Positions 1 to 6,021 of a stretch of DNA of 9,888 nt are shown here, in pieces. The DNA lies in NCBI GenBank assembly GCA_030045755.1, contig JASIEW010000100.1, positions 1-9,888 on the forward strand. Direction: 5' to 3'. Both the position numbers and the translations under genes were made by a program. The notes below the pieces were generated by a model, which was given only the letters and a program-made list of their open reading frames with translations, ran no database searches and was not told the DNA's origin. This stretch comes from Nitrososphaerales archaeon (GTDB lineage: Archaea > Thermoproteota > Nitrososphaeria > Nitrososphaerales > UBA183). How positions within the stretch are numbered: position 1 is the first letter of the stretch; every line of letters starts with the position of its first letter.

Positions 1-1121
1 ATGGACCTGTAGACCTTCACCCTATCCTCCGCTTTGTCCAGCTCCTTGGAGTCCAGCTGACCCGAGAACCCCGGTATGTGGTCCAGGACCTTCTTCAGGG
101 AGCCGAACTTCTTCATCTGGTCAAACTGGTACATGAGGTCGTCCATCGTGAGCTTGCCTGACATCATCCTCTGCACGCGCTTCTCGTCGACCTCCACATC
201 CGACTGGCCCACCATCTCCACCAGGGCCTTCAGGTCGCCCATGCCGAGCAGCCGCCCGACGAACCTGGTAGGCGAGAACTCTTCTATGTCGTCTATCCTC
301 TCGCCCGTCCCGACGAAGAACACCTTCGCGCCGGTCGCAGCGGCCGCCGCAAGCGCCCCGCCTCCCTTCGCCGCCCCGTCGAGCTTCGTCACTATGATTC
401 CTCCGACGGGGGCCGCCTGATGGAACGCTAGGGCCTGACTGTAGCACTGCTGTCCTATCGTGCCGTCTATCACGAGTATAGTCGCGTCGGGCTTGACCGC
501 CCCTACGACCTCTCGCATCTCCTGCAGGAGGTCCTTCTCCTCCTTGTGCCTCCCCGCGGTGTCTATTATGATGACGTTCTTCGAGCCTTCGAACTTCCTC
601 CTCCCTGCCGCCGCTATCTTCACGGCATTCTTCTCTCCCTCCTCGCTGTATACCTCGGCCCCCGAAGCTGAAGCGAGTTTGGCGAGCTGTGCCACCGCCC
701 CGGGCCTGAACGTGTCCGCGGCCACGACGCCCACCCTGAACCCGCGCTTGGTATACAGGCGAGCAAGCTTCGCCGTCGCCGTGGTCTTGCCGGAGCCTTG
801 GACGCCGAGCATCAGAATCACGCTAGTCTTGTCCTTGTCCAGGCGGAGCCCGCCCTCGCCGCCCAGGAGGCGGGCCATCTCTTCGTAGAGTATCGAAACA
901 ACATGGTCCTTCCTGGTGACTCCCGCGGGCACCTTCTCCTCGAGAGCCCTCTTCTGGACCCGCTCCGTGACCTCCAGGGCCATCTTCACGTTGACGTCTG
1001 ACTGGATGAGCGTCCGCTGAAGGTCCCGCACGAACTCCTTGACCGCCTTCTCGTCGACGGTGCTGGACCCAACGAGCTTCTTGACCGCCGCTTGGAGGCC
1101 GTCTCTCAGAGAGTCTAGCAT
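1..1121 (-). CDS. srp54: Signal recognition particle GTPase SRP54 (C-terminus beyond left edge)
   Basis: SRP54 is the GTPase of the signal recognition particle. It binds signal sequences and 7S RNA and docks with FtsY at the membrane. The 373 visible residues show the N-domain helical bundle (about 1-90), then the G domain: P-loop GVQGSGKTT (106-114), DTFRPGA (136-142), DTAGRH (187-192), [11 protein letters not shown] (245-255). The M-domain linker [12 protein letters not shown] (286-297) and the first M-domain helices follow, up to HIPGFSG (348-354). The family is usually about 440-455 residues, so roughly 70-80 are missing, including the RNA-binding helix-turn-helix. The ATG at 1121 is the only plausible start: the frame meets a stop at 1149-1151 with no start between. 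A TATA box about 27 bases ahead implies a leaderless mRNA. Divergent from dph6. Identification is certain. Confidence 0.97.
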   Translation of the reverse strand, partial: MLDSLRDGLQAAVKKLVGSSTVDEKAVKEFVRDLQRTLIQSDVNVKMALEVTERVQKRALEEKVPAGVTRKDHVVSILYEEMARLLGGEGGLRLDKDKTSVILMLGVQGSGKTTATAKLARLYTKRGFRVGVVAADTFRPGAVAQLAKLASASGAEVYSEEGEKNAVKIAAAGRRKFEGSKNVIIIDTAGRHKEEKDLLQEMREVVGAVKPDATILVIDGTIGQQCYSQALAFHQAAPVGGIIVTKLDGAAKGGGALAAAAATGAKVFFVGTGERIDDIEEFSPTRFVGRLLGMGDLKALVEMVGQSDVEVDEKRVQRMMSGKLTMDDLMYQFDQMKKFGSLKKVLDHIPGFSGQLDSKELDKAEDRVKVYRS

Positions 1122-1144
1122 CTCTTTGGCCGACCCTGCCCAAC

Positions 1145-1152
1145 ATATTTAA
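1145..1152 (-). promoter_or_regulatory. TATA box of srp54
   Basis: The minus strand reads TTAAATAT, centred about 27 bases ahead of the SRP54 ATG at 1121. This is the normal archaeal TATA-to-start-site distance, so transcription should begin at or next to the start codon (leaderless). Seen in sequence; use is inferred. Confidence 0.7.
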
Positions 1153-1233
1153 TTGTCTTAGGAAAATCTCCGCGGCAGCGCTGGACAGTATCAGGCACGG
1201 GTGTCCCTGAGCGTGGGGGTTGCTGCGATAGCC

Positions 1234-1240
1234 TAATTAT
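1234..1240 (+). promoter_or_regulatory. Probable TATA box of dph6
   Basis: TAATTAT stands out in a GC-rich spacer, about 38 bases before the TTG start at 1275. A start site 25-27 bases downstream would leave a leader of about 10-12 bases. No strong Shine-Dalgarno sequence precedes the TTG. Moderate support. Confidence 0.5.
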
Positions 1241-1274
1241 CTCAAACCTCGTCCTCAGGTTCAGGCGGGCGAAG

Positions 1275-1979
1275 TTGAAAGTCGGTGCTCTCTTCTCGGG
1301 TGGCAAGGACTCGACATATGCGGCGTGGCTGGCCTCAAGCAGGGACGAGCTTTCTTGCCTGATAACCATCTTCCCGCGCTCTGACTCGTCCTACATGTTC
1401 CACTACCCGGATCTGGACTGGACGGGCCTTCAAGCCGAGTCCATGGGGGTTCCGCAGCTGAAGGAGACCACGGAGGGAGTCAAGGAGGACGAGTTGGAAG
1501 ACCTGAAGCGGGCCCTCGCACGGGCGAAAGACGAACATGACATCGGCGGCGTGTACACCGGAGCCTTGGCGAGCGTGTATCAGAAGAGCAGGGTCGAGAG
1601 GCTCTGCGCCGGGCTCGGGCTCAAATGCTTCTCGCCTCTATGGGGCGTGGACCCGTCGGATCACCTCCAAAGGATCGTGCGCGAGGGCTTCGAGACTATC
1701 ATCACGAGCGTCTCGGCCTTGGGGCTCCAGGAGGACTGGCTCGGCAGGACTCTGAACGCTGACGCTGTCGAGGAGCTCTTGTTTCTCGCGAAGAAGTACA
1801 GGTTTCACGCGGGACTCGAGGGAGGGGAGGGGGAGACGTTCGTGCTCGACTGTCCAGCCTTCTCCCAAAGGATTGAAGTCGTGGGAAGCATAAGGCACTG
1901 GAAAGGGGTCCGTGGGTTCTACGAGATAACAGACGCCAGGCTGGTCCCGAAGCCTAGTCTGAGAGCCGGGCCGCCATGA
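1275..1979 (+). CDS. dph6: Diphthine--ammonia ligase (Dph6, DUF71 N-type ATP pyrophosphatase)
   Basis: Dph6 catalyses the ATP-dependent amidation of diphthine, the last step of diphthamide synthesis on the histidine of elongation factor 2. The 234 residues match the archaeal Dph6/DUF71 layout: the PP-loop SGGKDS at residues 8-13; SSYMFHYPDLD near 38-48; GALASVYQKSRVE at 96-108; SALGLQEDWLGR at 147-158; and the C-terminal substrate-site motif EGGEGETFVLDCP at 182-194. Length is typical. The start is TTG at 1275, placing the PP-loop near the N-terminus as in relatives; the reading frame upstream offers no better start in the promoter-proximal stretch. It is divergent from srp54 and has its own TATA box. 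The neighbours (SRP54, aIF5A, Nob1) fit a translation theme. Function is by family. Confidence 0.93.
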   Translation: MKVGALFSGGKDSTYAAWLASSRDELSCLITIFPRSDSSYMFHYPDLDWTGLQAESMGVPQLKETTEGVKEDELEDLKRALARAKDEHDIGGVYTGALASVYQKSRVERLCAGLGLKCFSPLWGVDPSDHLQRIVREGFETIITSVSALGLQEDWLGRTLNADAVEELLFLAKKYRFHAGLEGGEGETFVLDCPAFSQRIEVVGSIRHWKGVRGFYEITDARLVPKPSLRAGPP

Positions 1980-2014
1980 GGCCGTCGGTCGACTGCGAGG
2001 CTCTCGCCAAAGGT

Positions 2015-2021
2015 CTATAAT
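2015..2021 (+). promoter_or_regulatory. Orphan TATA-like element in the dph6-aIF5A spacer
   Basis: CTATAAT lies about 36-42 bases after the dph6 stop on the plus strand, and no protein gene follows on that strand. A start site 25-27 bases on would fall at about 2045, just ahead of the hairpin at 2052-2073. It could drive a small RNA or be chance. Low confidence. Confidence 0.25.
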
Positions 2022-2051
2022 CCGGGCCGCGCTTGAGCCGCCGCTCTAGAT

Positions 2052-2073
2052 GACGGACTTCGGAAGAGCCGTC
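2052..2073 (+). other. Hairpin in the dph6-aIF5A spacer (possible small RNA or terminator)
   Basis: GACGG (2052-2056) pairs perfectly with CCGTC (2069-2073). Inside, CTT (2058-2060) can pair with AAG (2064-2066). A CTGA, as in box D of C/D guide RNAs, follows at 2073-2076, but no good box C is present. The spacer 1980-2129 has no convincing protein gene; the only ATG reading (2049) is eight codons long. It could be a terminator of dph6, although no T-tract follows, or part of a small RNA. Confidence 0.25.
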
Positions 2074-2110
2074 TGAGTAACCCTATGAAGAGTTCGAAGT
2101 TAAAGATAGA

Positions 2111-2120
2111 GCGCTAACGC
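2111..2120 (-). terminator. Weak terminator candidate after aIF5A
   Basis: On the minus strand, ten bases past the aIF5A stop, GCG and CGC can form a very small stem with loop TTAG. A T-rich run (TCTATCTTTAAC) follows. Archaeal termination depends mainly on the T-rich tract, so this is plausible but weak. Confidence 0.3.
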
Positions 2121-2129
2121 AGAGGTCGC

Positions 2130-2540
2130 CTAGCCGCCACCCTTGATCCTCATTATTCTCTTGCGGCCTAGCATCGACCAGTACTCCACCTCGGAGCCGG
2201 GCGCGAGGGTACCAGTAAGCTCTGCCATCTCCTCCGGAGTGGGCCTCGGCGTCTCGAAGACCTCGAACGTCTCTAGGTCCATGAGCTGGACCGAGTCATT
2301 GGTGACTGAAGTGATCTGACCGGACCTCTTGTCAATCATCGGGATGTCGACTCTCGACTCGGCAGGAGACACGTAGCTCTTCTTCCCTCCGGTGAAAAGC
2401 GAAATCGCCACAAGCCTGACCTTCGCGCTGCCGTGCTTGCCTGGCTTGAAGTGCTCCCGGCTGACGACCTTGCACGGCTCCCCGTCCAGGATGATGTAGC
2501 TTCCCTCTTTGACGCTGCCGAGGTCTGCAGGTCTGCTCAA
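2130..2540 (-). CDS. Translation factor aIF5A (hypusine-containing)
   Basis: The archaeal homologue of eIF5A binds the ribosomal E site and relieves stalling at difficult peptide bonds. The 136 residues have the expected two parts: an N-terminal SH3-like domain (about 1-70) with the hypusination loop HFKPGKHGSAK at 30-40, where K35 aligns with the modified lysine; and a C-terminal OB-fold domain (about 71-136). Length is normal. The start is TTG at 2540, giving MSRPADLGSVKEGSYI, the usual N-terminus of the family. The frame upstream has no alternative start codon before the promoter. A TATA box about 35 bases ahead implies a leader of under 10 bases and no Shine-Dalgarno site. It is divergent from nob1. 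K35 would be modified by deoxyhypusine synthase, whose gene is not in this window. Confidence 0.96.
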   Translation of the reverse strand: MSRPADLGSVKEGSYIILDGEPCKVVSREHFKPGKHGSAKVRLVAISLFTGGKKSYVSPAESRVDIPMIDKRSGQITSVTNDSVQLMDLETFEVFETPRPTPEEMAELTGTLAPGSEVEYWSMLGRKRIMRIKGGG

Positions 2541-2570
2541 AACAGGAACACGCTTGCCTCTTTGGCTAAA

Positions 2571-2579
2571 GTAAATAAA
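2571..2579 (-). promoter_or_regulatory. TATA box of aIF5A
   Basis: The minus strand reads TTTATTTAC, the most AT-rich stretch between aIF5A and nob1, centred about 35 bases before the TTG at 2540. The same stretch on the plus strand (GTAAATAAA) might also help start nob1, but the distance (over 100 bases) makes that less certain. No other clear TATA element was found in 2541-2687. Confidence 0.6.
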
Positions 2580-2687
2580 CGTCTCACCGTCAGACCTGAA
2601 CAGACAGAGGAGCAGATGACATCGTCAGCGCGGGAAGCCTTGTTCGACTCCAGAAGATTCGGACGGAACGCTTGAAGGCACCTTCAT

Positions 2688-3182
2688 TTGTCTGAGCCGG
2701 CCTACGTCCTAGATTCTACGGCGTTTTACGCGGGCATCCCCTATCAGGGAAGCGGGCGCTACTTCACGACATATCTGGTCCTCGAAGAGGTCAAGCACCA
2801 TAACGTCGGTTCTTCCCTGATCCACAGCAGGGTGCAGGTCACCGAGCCCTCTCCCGAGTCCCTCAGCAGGGTAAAGGCGACCGCGTCCAAGACGGGAGAC
2901 TCGGCGGCCCTCTCCGAGACGGACATATCGCTGTTGGCCCTCGCACTGGACCTCTTGAGAGTCGACGGCGGGGCCAGCCTCGTGTCCGACGACTTCGCTG
3001 TCAGGAACGTGGCGGAGGTCCTTGCGATCCACCTCGCACCGACTTCGCTAAAGGGGGGTGAGTGGAAGAACATATCATGGAAGACCTACTGCCGCGGATG
3101 CGGGAAGGAGTACAGCAATCCCAAGCTCACCGTGTGCGCCGTCTGCGGGACCACGCTGATACGAAAGGCCGCGAACACTTAG
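2688..3182 (+). CDS. nob1: Ribosome maturation endonuclease Nob1 (PIN domain and zinc ribbon)
   Basis: Nob1 is the PIN-domain endonuclease that trims the 3' end of small-subunit rRNA. The 164 residues show a PIN fold with acidic active-site residues: D9 in YVLDSTAFYAG, the E33/E34 pair in LVLEEVKHH, D79 in LSETDISLLALA, and D101/D102 in LVSDDFAVRNVA. A C-terminal zinc ribbon follows, with C135, C138, C150 and C153 (CRGC and CAVC). Length and order match archaeal Nob1, which is about 160 residues. The start is TTG at 2688, giving MSEPAYVLDS. An in-frame TGA at 2673-2675 rules out an upstream start. No TATA box lies at the usual distance, so the promoter is unclear. It precedes tfb, which has its own promoter. 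Confidence 0.92.
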   Translation: MSEPAYVLDSTAFYAGIPYQGSGRYFTTYLVLEEVKHHNVGSSLIHSRVQVTEPSPESLSRVKATASKTGDSAALSETDISLLALALDLLRVDGGASLVSDDFAVRNVAEVLAIHLAPTSLKGGEWKNISWKTYCRGCGKEYSNPKLTVCAVCGTTLIRKAANT

Positions 3183-3239
3183 ACCCGTGACGCGCTGGAC
3201 CGACGGGAGAAGCCTAACTAGTAAGGAAATACTACTATG

Positions 3240-3248
3240 TTTAAATAT
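3240..3248 (+). promoter_or_regulatory. TATA box of tfb
   Basis: TTTAAATAT is a near-consensus archaeal TATA box, centred at 3244. The start site should fall near 3269-3271, leaving a leader of about 11-13 bases before the ATG at 3282. This excludes the upstream in-frame ATG at 3255, which would lie ahead of the transcript start. Confidence 0.8.
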
Positions 3249-3281
3249 TAGACTATGGATATACCCTATTGGTTGTATAGT

Positions 3282-4247
3282 ATGAAACAAGTCAGAACTT
3301 CAGCACTTCAGGTTTCGGACCGGTGCCCGCAGTGCGGCAAGAGGACGCTGGTAGAAGCGTCTGACAGTGGAGAGTTAACGTGTAGCAACTGCGGCTACGT
3401 AGCGAGCGAACGCTCCGTCGACCAAGGCCCCGAATGGCGCTCGTTCAGCGAGGACAAGGGCGAAGACAGGGCAAGGGCAGGTTCGCCGACCTCGATAACC
3501 TACAGAGACATGGGGCTCTCGACTATGATAGGCAGGTCTGACAGAGACGCCTCGGGCAGGTCATTCGACGCTCCGATGCGGAACACCATGGTCAGGCTCA
3601 GGAAGTGGGACAACAGGTCGCCTGCGTTCGGCTCACAGGAAAAGAATCTCGGCGTAGCGATGCAGGAACTCGGGAAGATGAGCGACAAGCTCGGACTCTC
3701 ACAGGCGGTCAAGGAGAGATCGGCGTACATCTACAGGAAGGCGCTCGATAGGGGCCTTCTCAGAGGCCGCTCGATCGTCGGAATCGCCGCGGCTTCAGTC
3801 TATGCGGCTTGCCGCGACACAGAAACACCCAGGACGCTGAAGGACATAGCGTCAGTCAACAATCTGGACAAGAAGTCCGTCGCCAGGGACTATCGCATAC
3901 TCCTGAGAGAAATGGACCTCAGCATGCCGGTCGCGGACGCGGCGAGGAACGTCCACAGGATTGCGTCACAGGTGGGGCTTTCAGAGAAGGTCGCCAGGCG
4001 GGCGATAGACGTGATCCGGAGGACCGAAGAGAAGGAAATCTCAGCCGGAAAGGCCCCCATGGGCCTGGCTGCGAGCGCACTCTATCTGGCAGGCGTGCTC
4101 GAAGGCGAAGTAAAGACCCAGAAGGAAATCGCACAGGCCGCGGGCGTCACTGAGGTCACAGTCCGAAACAGGTACAAGGGGCTCAGAGCCGACCTCGGGA
4201 AGGAGCTCGGTCTAGAAGAGGTCCAGCCCCAGATACTGGCCAAGTAG
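3282..4247 (+). CDS. tfb: Transcription initiation factor B (TFB, archaeal TFIIB)
   Basis: TFB bridges TBP-bound promoter DNA and RNA polymerase and recognises the BRE element. The 321 residues show, in order: the N-terminal zinc ribbon with C15, C18, C34 and C37; the B-reader/linker from GPEWRSF (49-55) through SITYRDMGLSTMIG (71-84); first cyclin fold about 124-215; second cyclin fold about 217-308, with the BRE-reading helix-turn-helix KTQKEIAQAAGVTEVTVRNR at 278-297. All parts look intact, so this is a full TFB and not a ribbon-less or finger-less paralogue. I prefer the ATG at 3282 over the in-frame ATG at 3255, because the TATA box at 3240-3248 puts the transcript start between them. 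It is convergent with a 29-residue membrane peptide gene. Whether other tfb copies exist in the genome cannot be seen. Confidence 0.97.
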   Translation: MKQVRTSALQVSDRCPQCGKRTLVEASDSGELTCSNCGYVASERSVDQGPEWRSFSEDKGEDRARAGSPTSITYRDMGLSTMIGRSDRDASGRSFDAPMRNTMVRLRKWDNRSPAFGSQEKNLGVAMQELGKMSDKLGLSQAVKERSAYIYRKALDRGLLRGRSIVGIAAASVYAACRDTETPRTLKDIASVNNLDKKSVARDYRILLREMDLSMPVADAARNVHRIASQVGLSEKVARRAIDVIRRTEEKEISAGKAPMGLAASALYLAGVLEGEVKTQKEIAQAAGVTEVTVRNRYKGLRADLGKELGLEEVQPQILAK

Positions 4248-4270
4248 CGTCGCCCCGGGTTCCGGAGGGT

Positions 4271-4360
4271 CTAGATGGTGAGGATGATCAGTACTACCAG
4301 TATTACTGCCACTATGACGATGACGGCGGCAACAAGATGCGCTATCGCAGGTCTCCTCAT
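4271..4360 (-). CDS. 29-residue single-span membrane peptide (hypothetical)
   Basis: On the minus strand an ATG at 4360 opens a 29-residue frame ending at TAG 4271-4273. The N-terminus is MRRPAIAH, with two arginines. Residues 9-29 are almost wholly hydrophobic (L, V, A, I), broken only by one threonine near the end. This is one transmembrane helix, with the basic N-terminus expected on the cytoplasmic side. It is far too short for usual gene callers. A weak TATA-like TGTAAATA lies at 4400-4407 (minus), and an AAGG precedes the ATG by a few bases. The stop lies 24 bases from the convergent tfb stop. I do not recognise a family. Such composition could arise by chance from valine- and isoleucine-like codons, so confidence is moderate. 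Confidence 0.45.
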   Translation of the reverse strand: MRRPAIAHLVAAVIVIVAVILVVLIILTI

Positions 4361-4556
4361 CAGCCTTGGTCGCTCTGGCTTTCCCTCAGAAGGCTTTCCT
4401 ATTTACATCTGGCGAGAGGCGAGAATCCAAACGGGCAGGAACCTGGAAAGCGGGCCTGCTCCGACATCGGCCACTTTCAGCCTCGTCCGTCCCTCTCCCT
4501 GACAAACGTCGTGCGGCAGTCCTGCATTAAATCCCTGGAAATCTTCTTTCCTCTTA
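4361..4556. other. Intergenic region between the small membrane peptide and the polymerase operon
   Basis: About 196 bases hold the divergent starts of the minus-strand membrane peptide and the plus-strand four-gene operon. A weak minus-strand TATA-like element is at 4400-4407, and a better plus-strand one at 4526-4532. Readings in other frames are low-complexity or basic strings without family resemblance. I saw no repeats or RNA genes. Confidence 0.5.
4526..4532 (+). promoter_or_regulatory. TATA box of the RecA-like / polymerase operon
   Basis: ATTAAAT is centred about 28 bases before the ATG at 4557, predicting a leaderless or nearly leaderless first gene. No other promoter-like site is evident inside the operon, and the downstream genes overlap, so this is probably the promoter for all four. 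Confidence 0.65.
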
Positions 4557-5486
4557 ATGGCTAGGTCTTATCTCCTCGAGCAGGAAGGAAGCGAGGAGCG
4601 CTTCGTCCATCGCTGTTCCGTTTGCAGGCATATCCTTCAGGTCAGACACGAAACAACCGAGACCATAGAGTCTCTTGATGTCAGCTGTCCCGGATGCGGC
4701 AGCCGGCCCGAGGACGGCGCCGGGCGCAGGATGGCTCGTGTGCTAGGCGGCTGGCCGGACGTACAGTCCGGCGAAAGCGTCTCACTCCAACGGAGGGCCG
4801 TGCCGTTCATTTCGGCCGCATCGTTGCCGCACTTCTCGCTGGGCATCCCGCGACTGGACTTGCTGATAGGACCTCTCTCCTCCCGGAGCTTGGTCGCGCT
4901 CAGCGGCGGTGCGTCGTCCACGGTGGCCGAGCTCATGGCTTTCAGGGCTCAGCTCCCGGTCGAGGCTGGCGGGCTGGACTCGTCGGTGGTCTTCGTCGAT
5001 GGAGGGAACAGGTCTGACCCATACCTCTTTTCCTCGTTCGCCAAGCAGCACGGCTCCAAGCCTGCCGTTGCGATGAGAGAAGTGGCGACCTACCGCGTCT
5101 TTACTATCTATCAGCTTGCCGACCTCGTATCGAAGCATCTGTTCAGAGCCGCCGAGGACTACGCGGCGAAGCTGGTCGTCATATCGGGCTTGCTCGACTG
5201 TTTCAACGAGCCAGAGCTGGATGAAAGGGAGGCGAGAAGACTCCTGCGCGCCATTGAGGACGGCATCGGACGTGTGAAGAACGACTCGCTCGTCCTTGCG
5301 ACGCTGGCCGCGCCAAACAAGCACGACGAAGAGGTAACGCGGTGGGCCGACGTCGCCGTCTCCATGACATCGTTCGGAGACAGGGTGCAAGCCGAGCTTA
5401 CCAAACACCCCACCAGGCCTCTGAAGGCATGCAGTCTCACGCCGAGCCAGCTCCTGAAACCTTTCAGCGCGGCGGTGGCCCGCTGA
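4557..5486 (+). CDS. Degenerate RecA/RadB-like protein with N-terminal zinc-finger cysteines
   Basis: The 309 residues begin with a likely zinc finger (C20, C23, C44, C47). A RecA-fold core follows: SLGIPRLDLLIGPLSSRSLVAL (94-115) corresponds to the region before Walker A in RadA/RadB proteins. The expected P-loop is SGGASST at 116-122, lacking the catalytic lysine. The Walker B strand reads KLVVISG (205-211), with serine where the aspartate should be. VVFVDGGNRSDPYLF (144-158) and YRVFTIYQLADLV (179-191) resemble Rad55/RadB-like archaeal proteins. ATP hydrolysis is therefore unlikely, suggesting a scaffold or recruitment role, like inactive RecA paralogues such as bacterial ImuA. It is the first gene of an operon; its stop overlaps the next start (TGATG). 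Fold assignment is fairly sure. The functional role is inference. Confidence 0.75.
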   Translation: MARSYLLEQEGSEERFVHRCSVCRHILQVRHETTETIESLDVSCPGCGSRPEDGAGRRMARVLGGWPDVQSGESVSLQRRAVPFISAASLPHFSLGIPRLDLLIGPLSSRSLVALSGGASSTVAELMAFRAQLPVEAGGLDSSVVFVDGGNRSDPYLFSSFAKQHGSKPAVAMREVATYRVFTIYQLADLVSKHLFRAAEDYAAKLVVISGLLDCFNEPELDEREARRLLRAIEDGIGRVKNDSLVLATLAAPNKHDEEVTRWADVAVSMTSFGDRVQAELTKHPTRPLKACSLTPSQLLKPFSAAVAR

Positions 5487-5758
5487 TGGGAAGAACCGTC
5501 CCGTCGTTCAGGATAGCCGAGGCCCAGGAGGCTACGGAGTGGAGAGCGTTCAGACATGCCCTTCCGAAGCGAGAGAGAGCAGTCTTCGACGACATGCTGA
5601 ACTCGGCGAGGAACTACACGTCAGCTTCCTCAGCGGCCGTCAGGACTTCACGGTTCGAGGGGATGGTGATGGCCCTGATCTTCCGCCACTACTATCTGAC
5701 ACGCGTTCTGGAGGCCGCGCCAGACACCGATTCAAAATCTCCGAGGGACGAAATATGA
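5486..5758 (+). CDS. Small helical protein A of the polymerase operon (hypothetical)
   Basis: A 90-residue acidic/basic protein, predicted largely helical, with no known motif that I recognise. The start is the ATG at 5486, whose A is the last base of the preceding stop (TGATG), so translation is probably coupled. The stop overlaps the next start (ATGA). Residues 19-64 align without gaps to residues 15-60 of the next protein. Shared positions include W19, F22, L26, R31, F34, M37, L38, R42, Y44, A47, A50, E58 and L64. The two are therefore tandem duplicates. Location between a RecA-like protein and a polymerase suggests an accessory subunit of the polymerase or of a complex with the RecA-like protein. 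A longer reading of this frame upstream overlaps the previous gene and is not needed. Confidence 0.85.
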   Translation: MGRTVPSFRIAEAQEATEWRAFRHALPKRERAVFDDMLNSARNYTSASSAAVRTSRFEGMVMALIFRHYYLTRVLEAAPDTDSKSPRDEI

Positions 5759-6021
5759 CCCTCACGGACGCCGAGCTCGACGCGGAGCTAGACAGCTGGG
5801 GGCGCTTCGCAAACACCCTAAGATCAGACGACCGGAATCTGTTCAACGAGATGCTGGGACGATGCCGTGAATACTTCCCTGCGATGCAGGCGAGGGAGTC
5901 GCCCTTCCCCAGCGAGTCGCTCTTCATGAGTCTCTTGCTGATACAACACAAGGCTATCGTACGGCTGGCTGGCGAAATGGCCAAGCTCAAGGCCGAGAAA
6001 GATGCAAGGCTGGATACTTGA
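5755..6021 (+). CDS. Small helical protein B of the polymerase operon, paralogue of protein A
   Basis: An 88-residue protein starting at ATG 5755 in an ATGA overlap with the preceding stop; GAGGGA a few bases ahead may serve as ribosome binding site. It shares with protein A the pattern W15, F18, L22, R27, F30, M33, L34, R38, Y40, A43, A46, E54 and L60 without gaps. The C-terminal part (about 55-85) is a long helix with hydrophobic then charged residues (LFMSLLLIQHKAIVRLAGEM), which may be an interaction surface; it is too interrupted by charge to call a membrane span. Its end overlaps the polymerase start by 20 bases. No family recognised. A role as polymerase accessory subunit is inferred from gene order. 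Confidence 0.85.
   Translation: MTLTDAELDAELDSWGRFANTLRSDDRNLFNEMLGRCREYFPAMQARESPFPSESLFMSLLLIQHKAIVRLAGEMAKLKAEKDARLDT

Noticed and set aside
2433..2675. 80-residue plus-strand open frame ahead of nob1
   Set aside because: More than half is antisense to the well-supported aIF5A gene, and the rest covers the divergent promoter.
4473..4478. ACTTTC match to the ANTTTC hexamer of Sulfolobus damage-response promoters, upstream of the polymerase operon
   Set aside because: A single hit with five fixed bases is easily chance in this spacer, and it lies about 50 bases from the TATA box. It is not enough to claim damage regulation.
4275..4502. 75-residue plus-strand open frame after tfb
   Set aside because: Its Thr/Met/Ile-rich start is the antisense of the hydrophobic minus-strand peptide, and the rest is low-complexity without a promoter or family match.
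4782..5408. 208-residue minus-strand open frame opposite the RecA-like gene
   Set aside because: The plus-strand protein has recognisable fold motifs and operon overlaps; the minus frame is a GC-driven shadow.
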